From Apus apus (taxonomy: Eukaryota; Chordata; Aves; Apodiformes; Apodidae): DNA of 64,000 nucleotides. Location: NCBI RefSeq assembly GCF_020740795.1, contig NC_067291.1, positions 17,951,780-18,015,779 of the forward strand, read 5' to 3'. A program made the position numbers and the translations under genes. The notes beneath the pieces are model-generated. The model did no database searches. It was not told where the DNA came from and was given only the letters and a program-made list of their open reading frames with translations. Below are positions 1 to 59,040 of this stretch, one piece after another (positions within the stretch are counted from its first letter, which is position 1; each line of letters begins with the position of its first letter).

Positions 1-2811
1 ATACATTTTTTGATGTGTGGTATCTATTCTGTTTGTTCTCAGTTTTCCTGCTGTGTTCCCTTTAAGAGCAGGAGTGCCTGTATCATGTGGTATCCTTTGG
101 AAGACTGGAAATGTGTATTTAGTAAGAAAGAGAATATGCTGAGGAGAGAAACAGTTGTGGAGACTACTTGTCCTAGCAAATTAAAAAAAAAAAAGGGCTG
201 GGGAGGGGAGTCAGGCAAGAAGCTTGGAGCCTGTGCAGAAGCTGATACACAGGATCAGGAAGAACTGGGTATTTAAGAAGGAGCTAAACTTTGGGAAGAA
301 GTTCCCCAAGTACAGAATGGGAGCATACAGTGCTCTATGTCACAAAGCCACCGTTGACTGAAGCCAAACTTGGAAAAGAAGACCCATCTTGAAGGGGAAC
401 AATGGGCAGGGAGGAGTCTTCATTTATAATCCTATATTTCCACTCTCTCATCTACTCACATTTGGCCCTTGCTAAGAAATTTAATAAAATCTGGCATTTT
501 TCAGTTGGAAGTTTTGTTTAAAGAAGAAGGTGTAAGCAGAGCCATGTGAGAGCTATGACTGCCTTTCTATTCCATTAGGTTCCTGAAGTCAGCTGTAAAT
601 GTTTTTGATTGCTGCAATGTTTGTTCAGTAAGGTGTTGAAGTTGCTGTCATGTGGCCGTTTGTTGCATTACCTCAACAATCTGTAGGCAGAGTGAACAGT
701 TTTCCTCTTTGTATAAAGTAAAAATTAATTACTAGAAGGTTAGTCAGTGATAAGCGTTAAGAACTTCACTGAATCATAGAAGTCTTGCTGCAATCACAAA
801 ATCAGTTGCTGAAGTACCAAGCTAGTAGAGTTTTCTACATCAGGTAAAACTAGTGTTAAATGCTTAACCTAATAATTAAATTACCTCGTAATTTCTGTTC
901 TCTTGTGGGTTTTTTTGTGTGTTTTTTTTTTTTTTTTTCTAGTAGAAGAAGCTAAAAAACAGAGGCAATCAAATTACTTTTGTATACATGCTTCCTAAGG
1001 AAGAATTTCCTATGGTTTCTAGTCTTGCCTTGGGAAACTGCCAGTTCTTGAAAACTGGTCTATCAGCTTGGGAAAAATCTCTTTTGAAAAAAAAACAAAC
1101 AGTGCATTCTAGTGCATTCTAAAACTTGTTTTAAAAAACAGGCATCTGAATCTCTAGTTCATTTTCCATACAGCTTATATTTCTGTAGTTCTCTTTGGAA
1201 GAAGATACAGTTATTCAGCTTCACCTTAGACAGAACATACTGCATGGAGAAAAACATCAGAAAAGGCCATTTTGAGTAACAGTATATTTCAGTCGTATTC
1301 AGAATTTGAAGTTACAGTTATTCAGTAAGGCCGTATTTTTTCAAAGTAATTTGAAGTCTTTTCTAATATGATTTCAGAATTTGAAAAGCTGTGTAACTTA
1401 TAAATTAGAATCTCAAAAATAGATTTGATTTGAATGTGGAAACTGGGGACTATGTTTAGTTGCAAAAATCCACTCTTAGAAGTACAGTTTACTTAAATGG
1501 TCTAGTATAAAAAATGTGCATTATTCTTCCCAACTGAAAGAAGCAAGTGTTCTATGATGCATAAAAAAGAATATCAATAAAGAATTGTTTATGGCTTCCT
1601 GTTTTAATAACTTTATAAAAAGTTATTTTGGCTAAGGGTTGTATTATTGTTCTTTAACAATGCTTGTGTATCACTTGCTAGCTTGAGGACCTTGGAGCTC
1701 TGAGGCCAGTCTTATTTACTGTAAGGCTCTACTTGTGAAAGAATAGCATCTAAACTGTGGATGGAAAAAAGATTTATTTCCTAATATTGTGGTACAGCAA
1801 GTAATGTGAGATAAATGACAACGAGGTCTTGTTTTGAAGGGGTAGGCCATGCTATTGTTCTACAGTTCTGTTTTACCTTGCTTACAGCAATGTATGATGG
1901 CAGAGCTATAGAAATGTGGCTGTAACATTTTTGTTACTGTTTTTGCACACCTTTGCAAAAACCCCCTCAAGAATCTGAGTGTCATCTCTATTAAGTGCAA
2001 ACATAGAGGCAGATGCAGTCCCTTTGCTTCAAATCTTAATTTTAAAATCCAGCTATAAAATGATGGCAATAAGTTTTGGAGCAGGGCTGGTAGAATATCT
2101 AAAGCACAGTAATAACATCCCATGGCTCTCAACATGTTGGAGTGCAGATCCAAACTGGAGTCAATATATTTTCTGTAATTAATTTGGGATTTAGAAAAAA
2201 ACGTGATGTCTGGAGTTGTATACTTACAAATAGATTTGCATTCACTTTGAGGTTATAAAGAAGGAAATCTCCTTATCTCTCACTTTTGGACAGTGAAATG
2301 GAATCTGAGAACCGTTTGATTAATTATTTTGGTGAGGTCATTATTTGATTGTGACTTTTTTCAAGCTATTTCCACTTAGAGTTATGCAGCAGGGAGGGAG
2401 GACACTCACACATTTACAGGTACTATGTAAAAATGAGATACCCTGTTATCTGCCTTGTTGATGTAGAACTGTCAATACTTAGTGATGGGCCTTGTCTCCA
2501 TCGTGGTATGTATGGGAATATTTATATTCTGGTCACGTCCTTGGTATGCAAAGTGTTAGTTAAAATTACAAGTGAATGTGCAGTTCAGCTGTGGTTTGGT
2601 TATGGAGCCTGTACCCTATCAGTTCATGCTTAGGGGCTGAATCTACGCAAATATCTACACATGCTCTTTTAAGACTAGAAAAAAGCCTGTTAACCTTGAT
2701 TTACTCAAAATTATTGGCTGCTATTTTGTAAGTCTTATCTAAGGCTTAGCAGTGTAAGATAGATCTGTACAGATCTGTGTTTTCATGCAGCTGTAGGTTT
2801 TGAGAGTTATC

Positions 2812-2831
2812 ATGCAAATGACCTGACGTCA
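2812..2831. promoter_or_regulatory. Octamer and CRE motifs side by side
   Basis: A perfect POU octamer ATGCAAAT (2812-2819) lies four bases from a perfect palindromic CRE TGACGTCA (2824-2831). Both are full consensus sites for POU-domain and CREB/ATF factors. The place, about 4.8 kb before the first coding exon in an intron, would suit an enhancer. Function is inferred only, and motifs of this size also occur by chance. Confidence 0.3.
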
Positions 2832-5106
2832 TGACACTTATTTCTTTGTAAGCTTTGCAGTAAATGAGCTGTGAGGAGATGGTTACTGTCAAATGTAACC
2901 TGTAACTGTGATGATGAAATGGAAGTTCCAAGAAAACAAAGAGGCAGAGGGAAGTCAAAGGAAAAGAAATGGAAGGAGTATAATTCTGACACAGTTTTTT
3001 CCTAACCTGTTCTGCCAGAAGGCTTCAAGACCTTGTGGAGTTCTGCACAAACATGATTTGTTTCCACTGAACCCTTGAAAGAATTTTTCTAAATAGGTCA
3101 AATACAGTTTCCTTGCTTTAAAGTTGGATTTCTCTATTTATGGAACTGTAAGCAACCTTGACAACAAACCAACTGATCTGAGTTACTGAAAATAAGCAGT
3201 CATGAGGGTGTATTTTAGCACATGGTTGTGTTGTCTTTCAGTTATTGGTGTGTTGTTTTCATGTGTTGGGGAAGAAAGTAAATCCATTAATTTGGAATTA
3301 AGTTTACTTTTGTAAAATAATGGAGGCTTTTACTTGGACAGCTACAAAAATAATTTCTTTTCCTCCTATTGCAAGCTCACATTTTCTGTTTGAAATTCAT
3401 AATGAAGCACATGTTCTTTTTTCCTTCTCTCTGCTTACTTTTACTCTTTTGTTGAATATGTCTGAATTTTTTTTAATTAATTTTTTTTTTTTAAAGTATT
3501 TTGCTTCTATATGCCCATGCAAGTAATGTATAGCAGTTTTGGTGGCTGTAATTTGATTCTGTCACTTAAGAAAGTAGAACTTTACCTTTGTCAAGGTTAG
3601 TTCACATTAATTTAATGTTTACTTTCAGAAATAAATGTGCATTGATCTTCTGTCAATTTTCCAGTATTTGGGTGAAAGTTTGATGATGATCGAGATGAAA
3701 TGGCTTTGTGACTTAAGAATTTTACATAAGTATGTTTGCATTGCATCTATCATTTAGCAAAATTAAAAGTTTGCTAATTACATTTTTTATGTAACCATAC
3801 AGTGGACACAGTCTTATATTTTATCTTATACGGTTTTGTTGCTAGTCAGAATGGAAAATAAAAATGCAACTCTGACGTGATCAAGGATTAGAAAAAGGCA
3901 AAGTCATTGCTCCCATGAGAAATCTAATGTGAGTTTGTTGTTGTTGGTAACTTCCCATTTGGATGTTCTGAGCACGTATGAAAAGTGGCTTTTTACTGCA
4001 CAATTTGCTTTGATTTTGGAGTTAGTGTCAAGATCCTTTCTACTCTAAGCTTATGCTAAACTTGTGTTGCAGTTCTTAGCTTTGAAAATCATCTTTTATG
4101 TGAATTCAAAATGAAAGAGATGCTGTATTTCAGAGCTGGGTTGCCTTTGGCAAATGCATTTCAAAGCCAGGTTTCTGGTGTCCATGGCAACCTGTGGAGA
4201 GGGAGGAGAGGCTGTCACTGGGTGGACCCAGATGGGGACAGACATGCAAATGGAAATTTGGAATTTGCTAAGTGAGAAAAGTGCTTGAGGTTGAAGAAGG
4301 TAGCAGACCTGAAGACTAGGGGCAAGAGTGGGCTGATTAAAGAGGGTGGAGGTCGAAAATGGGAAATGAGTTGATGCATTTATGCCTAATAGAGCATACT
4401 AACTCTGAAAGAGCTGAAATAACACCCCAGAACTGTAACAAAGTGTGGGTGAGAATTACTGTCCTTTTTTTTTTTTTTTCCCTTTGTGTGATGGTATGTA
4501 GAGCAGATGATAGTGCTTCCCTGCTGCTGTTTCTTCCATTAACTCATGGAAAGTGTTTGTGCATCTCTTATTTTGTATCCTTACGTACATATATTGCATA
4601 ATCTTGCATAATATTTCTCCTCTACCTTGTTCTCCCATGAGCTTATTTTATTCACTGTGTAGACTTGCTCTTGAATTTCTGTTGCATAAGGTGTAGGAGC
4701 TGAGTAAATGAGAGAGGACTGTATGAAGCTTGCTGTCCCACACAGGGGCTTCAAAATTGTGTTCTGGAGCACAGGACTGGTTTAAGAAAAATTTGAGAAA
4801 CATTAAATTTGTCTAGCTGTATATCTAATGCAGTAGAACATAACATTGTTATGCCTCTGCATAAGTTTATGGTAGATTACAATAAAATTTTATATTTCCT
4901 GTCTTGTATAGTGTATGCACCGTGTCTGTCCCTCTGTTTCAGAAAAAACAGCGAGTAACTGGAAAGGATAGAGGACAGGATGACTGGCCAGAGAATAGCT
5001 TTTCTGTAGGAAGTGGTTGCTTGGAGTAGGATTTTTAAGTTTTGAGTAATGGGAACTGAAAGAAAATACAATAAAGGCATCAAAATCGGGACTAACATGA
5101 TTGGTG

Positions 5107-5144
5107 CAGATTATACAAGGCACTTTACTGCCTTGTATAATCTG
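5107..5144. repeat. Perfect 16-bp inverted repeat with 6-base loop
   Basis: The arms CAGATTATACAAGGCA (5107-5122) and its exact reverse complement (5129-5144) flank the loop CTTTAC. A further TTGG (5101-5104) can pair with CCAA (5151-5154) across an internal loop, giving a fold of about 54 bases. The stem is shorter than a normal pre-microRNA. It could be the relic of a small palindromic DNA element or a structured RNA segment. No family is recognised. Confidence 0.85.
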
Positions 5145-7533
5145 TGGATACCAAATATAGTTAGCAAGATCAGGCTTAAATGAAAGTATGTCTTCTACTC
5201 TGATGTGTAACTAAGCTGTGGAACTCCTTGATTCTAAGTGCTAAAAATTTCCACAGCTTCAGAAGCAATATTCATGGAAGATTATTTGATATACAGCTTT
5301 AAATCTAAGATTCCTTTTGACTTCTGATTAAAAAAATCACTGAAAATATGGAGAAAAAACATAATTGCTTTCAAGTAGTATATGCTTCTTCTATTCCCGT
5401 GTCCCTCCTTTATCATCCTAGTGATATTTGGTAATAGCTGCAGATAAAATGCTGGACCAGATGGATTTGGTCTCACATGTGGTGGCTATTTGTATGCACT
5501 AGTTAGGATGGTGAGTGCTTTTAAAAAACAGAGGAAGGAATCTAGTAGTTTCATATTCAAAGAACTGTTTCAATAATGTATGGTATATTTTAAAAAAATG
5601 AAGCCACATATGAAGGAGAAATTCTAAGAGCTGCTTATAGAGACCCTTTTATTAGGTATGTTCGAGGAATGCAATGAGTTTTTTGTGGAACTAAATTTAA
5701 TGTGTGATCATAGTATGGGCTGTTGTTTTTTTTTTAAAGAGAGTGGGACAGCTGACTTAACACTAAATGTTTTGTGAATTGAAGCTTATAGAGTCCAGTG
5801 AATATTCTTCATTTCCTTTGTTTGTGTATTGTTTTTATTTTTTTTGTTTTTAACAAAAGTATAAATTTATGTGCCAGCTGTTGCTTTTCTTGTAAAGTAT
5901 TTGCTATGTGCTATTGGTTGTGTAGAGGCTTGTTCCTCGGGCCATAGATAGCTGTTAATACCTTTTTAGCAGCACTTTAGATCTTTTTTTTGAAGAAAAT
6001 AAAAGCAATGCCAAACTGATGCATGTTTCAAGTGTTTTGATGTGTAAACAATGTCTGCTGCATATCCTTTTGACCAACGGACATTACATAATCTTAGTGT
6101 TGATTTGATCTTAAATTCCATGGAATGGTATTTCTAAATATTGTTGTACATTTCATGGTGTTTTACCAAAGCAGTCTTTTGTTGATACCAGGTAAATATA
6201 AAATGACATTCCATCGTTTTTTATGTTCCTCCACCTCTTTTTTTTTTTTTTTTTTTTTCCTCCCAAGCTGCTGCAGAATGTCGTGGTTGTTTCCTCAGTG
6301 TAAATTGGCTGTATTGTGAAGTGTAGCCTGTGACTAATTGCCTCTTGCTGTTTCTAGGTATTAGCTGTCTGATGGTGATGTGGTTGCACCACTTTCTACA
6401 CATGGCCTCAAGGATATGGCATTGTGACACCCGTATTAAAATCTGCAAGGCTTGATTTCAAAAGACATTTTTGGTTGGAAAGTTACAGACGATATAAGCC
6501 AATATTGTGGCTGGTTTTTCACCCTTTATTTTAATGAATATTAGTTGGTAATAGAATAAGGTGTACTTATTCCATGTTTATGCATTCTAGCATATAGTTG
6601 GTGTTCTAGAGGCTACATGTTTTCAGTTGTTCTCCAGTTCTGTTGAATTAATGTTATCCTACAGATCAAGCAGTATGGTTTAGCACATTTTTTAAACTGA
6701 AATGTGTTAAATATTGGTGTTTAATAAGTCATTTTGGTGCGTTAGTACCAGATTGAAATATGATGACAACACACTGGCTTTTCAAGTTGCATGCACCTGT
6801 ATCTTTCTAAACGGTTTACTAAAATAAAACAAGCACTGGACTGGTAATTGATTACTGGCAAATGTGCAACTTGCACATTATTGTAGGGAGAGTAACTGTG
6901 AGAATGTCTTAATTATTCAGTGGTGTCTTGGTAGCTGTTAAATAGTTCTGTTGTAAAAATATTGTCTGTGGTCTTTGTCCTTTTTAATTAAAGATATTCC
7001 CTCTTCCCTTCTCCCTTCTGCTTCCCAATGGAACTCCAAATACTATCTGAGGAAATGAATTGTAATTCAGAGTAGGAACAGAAACTTGATATTGCCATGG
7101 CCTTGTTTCATTATTATACTGTTTGTCTTGTAAAACTATCAGGAAACACAGAGTGGTTTCCCTATAAGGTTTCCTAAAACAGTGAGTGGAGTTTACCAAA
7201 ACTGTGGGTAAATTTTGGGAACCTCAGATCACTGAAGGGCTAAAGCTTAGACTGGCAAGCTCCACTCCCTTTGACAACTGTAAATTTTTAAGGCATCCAA
7301 TTGAAAGTGTATGAAATACTTGGTGTGCAAACTACAGATTTCAGAACTTAGGAAACTAGTTGGGTTTTATTTAATTGGAGTGAAGTATGTAGTATAATAT
7401 TTCATTAATGAAAAGACTTGTTATTCACTGAAATTATTTTATGCATGCTTATATTTTATGGCTATACAAGTGTTAAATGATGCTTCCTCTTAATTAACTT
7501 GTAAATTAATTTGTTCAAAATTTTATTTTTTAG

Positions 7534-7677
7534 GGGTTTATAAGAAGAAATAGAAATCTGTTCTCAAGCTGAAGACAAAGTATAAGAAAACAGTATCATG
7601 TGTTAGAATACTGAAGAGTGAAATTTCTTGGATTAGTATATTTCTGGATTGCAAAGGAAAAGAAAGAAGAGGTGAAA
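7534..7677 (+). other. MEF2A: 5' UTR part of the first coding exon of MEF2A
   Basis: The exon is taken to begin at 7534, after a T-rich tract ending in TTTTTTAG, and its untranslated part runs to the start codon at 7678. It is purine-rich near the start (AAAGAAAGAAGAGGTGAAA). One upstream ATG occurs at 7598 and stops after two codons. The 3' end of the exon is secure; the 5' edge is inferred from the acceptor signal alone. Confidence 0.65.
7598..7606 (+). CDS. Minimal upstream ORF (Met-Cys-stop) in MEF2A 5' UTR
   Basis: ATG TGT TAG lies 72 bases before the MEF2A start codon, in the same exon. It has A at -3 but T at +4, so its context is moderate. Very short uORFs of this kind usually allow reinitiation and can tune translation of the main frame. 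Whether it is used depends on the true 5' edge of the exon and on transcript data. Confidence 0.35.
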   Translation: MC

Positions 7678-55414
<47,737 letters not shown>

Positions 55415-56013
55415 ACCTGCAGTGTTGCCTCCTCCGTTTGGTGTTCTCAAAATGAACTGTCCTGACATATCTAAATTTATAAATAAGGACATAAGTATAT
55501 TTATATGTATATACATACGTGCATATATATATCTTCACATGCATATATATGTGCTAGTGTGTGTAGCATACACAGAATCATCAGGCACTTACGACAAACT
55601 TCTTGTATAGCTGCAGATGTCCCATGGTAAAATGTAACAGAACAATCCTGTAGGTATTGATCTAGTCTGGCACTTACCTGGAATTGTTGTTTTAATAATA
55701 TAACCTGTTTTGCAGAGAAACATTGTACCCGCATTATAATCCTACCACACTAGATTGCAGAAACCAAGAGGGCTCGCCTGTAGTCATGTCCCTGTGTGTT
55801 TTATTCAAGCTGTATGGTTACTTGTAGTTAAGAAATAATGCTTTGTAGCAGCAGAGCAGTAGAAAAGCAGGAAGAAGAAAGCAATACTGTACATAAAATG
55901 ACCTTTATATTACCCAACCTGGCATGGGTCTCTATTGCAGAGGGTGCATGGAGAAGGGCTGATGCTGTAAGAAAAAAAACAAAAACCCTGTTTTGCACGT
56001 GCAAAAAAAATTA

Positions 56014-56019
56014 AATAAA
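56014..56019 (+). terminator. MEF2A: Candidate proximal poly(A) signal AATAAA
   Basis: Canonical hexamer 600 bases after the MEF2A stop codon, followed by AGTGTATTGGG and a T-rich stretch that could serve as a downstream element. It would give a short 3' UTR isoform. Use is not shown. Confidence 0.4.
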
Positions 56020-59015
56020 TAGTGTATTGGGTCAAAGAAGTGATTTTTTTAATGAGTGAAAGAGAGACATAGAGAACTCGCATGAACTATTCAGAAAATA
56101 TTAGCCTAGAAAATAGAACATTAACAAAGTAAAATTAATATATTAAGTTATAATTGGAAGATGTTTGACAAATTTGTTTTTACGTTCATACCTTTGAAAA
56201 ATATAGAAACGGATTTTAGCTCATGTATATTTTATATTAAAGAAAACAATACCCTAATGAATTGAAGACTATATATAAAGTTATATACAGTACTTTTGAA
56301 CACATTCTGCTATGAATTATTTATATAAGCCAAAGCTGTATGTTGTAGCTTTTTTGTAGAGTATAGTTTTATCTTATTTTGACTTTCTAGTTTTTGCTTT
56401 CACAGATGAAAAGGAAAAACTTGCAGGCGGAACCTTGGGGGAAAAATAAGCCATGAACACTTATATGTAAATTTAAATTTGAGCCAAACTCTGTGTATAT
56501 AGCATCCTAAATATATTATCACCTTTGGTGTAAGTACCTACGTATTGTACGTTCACCAGATTAAAAAGTATATTTTTGTGGATTGACGCCGACTTGAAAA
56601 AAGGCGAGGTCCTTATTAAGTAGAGTATTCACTGTTTAATATTTACTATTTTGTTAAATATACTGTACTTTCTTTGGATTTTAATTATTATTAATATTAT
56701 TATCCAGATTTTTCAGAGGGTGTATAAAGGGGTTGTCCCCTCACTGGTGGTGAATGTGTGCCGTTAAATTGTAATCTCTGTGCTGTATGGTTAAGCTTCA
56801 TTATACATTTTATATATATGTATATAAATAGCAAAGTGGCAAAAAAAAAAAAAAATCCGGTGTAAGTTCATCCTGCATAAATATAAAAAAAATCTGTTAC
56901 AACACATTTTAAGGCATCATTTTAAAGCTGCCTCTTATGAGGAGGAAAAAAATTAACAGTGGAAAAACTTGACCTAATTTCTCCTGATAGGGAAGTAACA
57001 CATATCAGACGAGCACAAAAGGTTTTTTTAAGTTGGTAAGTGGTTTGGGATAAAGGCTCAGAAATTAATTCCCTGTTCCTCTGTGCTGCTTCCATGAAAC
57101 AGAGTGAGGAACCGGGGGGCCCATGGTGCCCCAGCAGCTGCCTGGGAGAAGGTGGTGGTTTGTCCTTGGATGTGGTGGTGACCCTGGCCCAGCCGTGCGG
57201 GGACAGGACAGCCCGGGCAGCGCCCTCGCTCCAGGTACCTTTGCAGCCCTGCTCAGACCCATCCATCCTGGGGCAGGAGCTGGGTTTGAGAGCCAGAAGT
57301 CCCAAGAGCCAAGAGCTCACTACCCTGGGGCTGGTGGAGATGATTTCAGCTGAGGAGGGTCCTCACCCCAGTCCAGTCTCTTCCCATTGTCACCTTCCTG
57401 CACCTGCTCTGTGTGCATTTGTACTGGGAACCAAACTGAGGAGATGCCAGTAGATCTTCCTGCTGGTACTTCTAGTTCTGGGGAAGAAACCAGAGGGCTG
57501 TTCTGTTACCCAAATGGCTTTAAAAGTTACCCCTGATATTTATTAAATTGTTGCTTGGGCTTTATTTTTTTTTTTTGTCATTTAAAAAGAATGATTTTTT
57601 AATAGCAAGTAACAAAGGTGTGAGAATGGGGATCCAAGGATCATCTCCTGGGCTGCTGGCTTTGGTGTGTGACTGAAGAACAGTCGGTACTTGCAGCTTC
57701 CAGCCCTGCTCTCCTGTTGCCATGGGAACCTCAACAAACCACAGGTTTCAGCTCCTTTCAGCCACTTACCTTGGGAAATTGTTCTCTCTTTCTTGAAGTT
57801 AGTTACTGGTTTACAGAAGTGTGGAGGAAAATGAGACTCTAATGGCAACTCTGTTTCCAAAGCGACTGAATCCACTTACCACTTCAGAGAACCTTTTAAT
57901 GCTCTGGAAAGTTAGGAGATTTTTCATTATTTATGCACCTCTGAACTTTGCTGTACATCTGAGTGGGAGTTCTGCATTCACATTTACTGTCTATTTTCTT
58001 GTGTGCCTTATAAGATGGCTTTGCTGACTGTATCTCAATAGTCTTTATTTCTATGCAGGTTTTTAAACAGTACTACTACTGTTTTCTTAAAGAAAAAGAA
58101 GCTACATAAGGGTTAGAGTTTGTATTGAAATTGCACCAATGAATTAAACAAAAATAATCATCAGTTCTTAAGAACTGTGACTGGGACTGCTCACGTGTTG
58201 CCCCCAACCCTCCAACAGCCTCAGCAGAACAAGTCTGCTCAGACCTCCCCAGGCAGGGGGAAACTCACCACGGTGAATAAATGGGAATCCAGATTTTTAA
58301 TAACAGGTAACTAACTTTGGAACATGCTTTTTTTAAGAATTGTAAAAAAGTTTTATAAAAAAAAATATATTAAAAAAAAAGGTCATAGCACAGATATTTC
58401 AACAGGTTAAAAAGAATACTTTTTTTAATTAATGAAGTTGCAAGCGGATCCAATCCTAGTCCGGACCCATTGGAGTGGGAATGATTTCAGATTTTTATCT
58501 GCTGTTGTGACAAATCACCTCTCCATCTGCCAGCTCTCACTGTAGTGTTTGAAGATACACGTTATCAGGGATTCGTCAGAGCAAAACGCTTTAGCCTTTC
58601 ACCCAAAGGACACTAACGCATCAGAAACTTGCGAATTGCTGAGCGCACAAGAAATACATAGTAAATAAGGAACAAAACAACTCCTAACAATTGATCACGG
58701 GAAGAAGTGAAATCAGAATGTGAAAGAAAGACTTAAACAAATGTAAACATTTAAATCCTAGTAGAAACTTTCTTCACTTTGCTGTGCAAGAGAACACTGC
58801 TTTGCTATATTTAAAATGGCTTTTTTAAAAGAGATTTATGTATTTGGTAAATGTTTGTAGTCAACAGTTCACAAAGAAGCTGTTCACGGTTTCCTGACAA
58901 GCCGTTTGGCGGCACAAGCTGGACTTTGTTGCCATCCTTGAGACGAATCTTTTAAGAAAAAAAATAAGTTAATCTCAATTTTTTCCCTGAATGTGTTGTT
59001 TTTTCTTCAATATAC

Positions 59016-59021
59016 AATAAA
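59016..59021 (+). terminator. MEF2A: Candidate distal poly(A) signal AATAAA
   Basis: Canonical hexamer in CAATAAATATTC, followed about 50 bases on by GTTGTTGTAAAATATTTGT, which is U/GU-rich as expected downstream of a cleavage site. It is placed where the AT-rich UTR gives way to GC-richer sequence. Confidence 0.45.
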
Positions 59022-59040
59022 TATTCTAGTGAACTTTTTA

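Larger units (their letters stand above)
1..7533 (+). other. MEF2A: Intron of MEF2A 5' to the first coding exon
   Basis: This is AT-rich sequence with no recognisable coding exon. It is inferred to be an intron in the 5' UTR part of MEF2A, because a polypyrimidine-AG acceptor ends at 7533 and vertebrate MEF2A genes have large 5' UTR introns. The promoter and first non-coding exon are not identified and probably lie before the window. It contains long T runs (near 923-938 and 6238-6258), a perfect hairpin at 5107-5144 and an octamer/CRE pair at 2812-2831. The short open frames here (for example 10-276 and 1860-2153) have no recognisable product. Confidence 0.7.
55415..59040 (+). other. MEF2A: MEF2A 3' UTR (end inferred)
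   Basis: Long AT-rich sequence after the stop codon, with many TA-rich runs, an A run at 56840-56854 and TGTAnATA elements. Candidate poly(A) signals AATAAA lie at 56014, 58276 and 59016. The last, in sequence that turns GC-rich soon afterwards, is taken as the most likely distal end. A GC-rich patch at 57110-57440 interrupts the AT-rich character and its membership in the UTR is less certain. MEF2A mRNAs are known to have long 3' UTRs that affect translation. Confidence 0.6.

Noticed and set aside
5107..5144. The 5.1 kb hairpin as a microRNA precursor
   Set aside because: The continuous stem is only 16 bp with a 6-base loop, too short for normal Drosha/Dicer processing. It is kept as an inverted repeat only.
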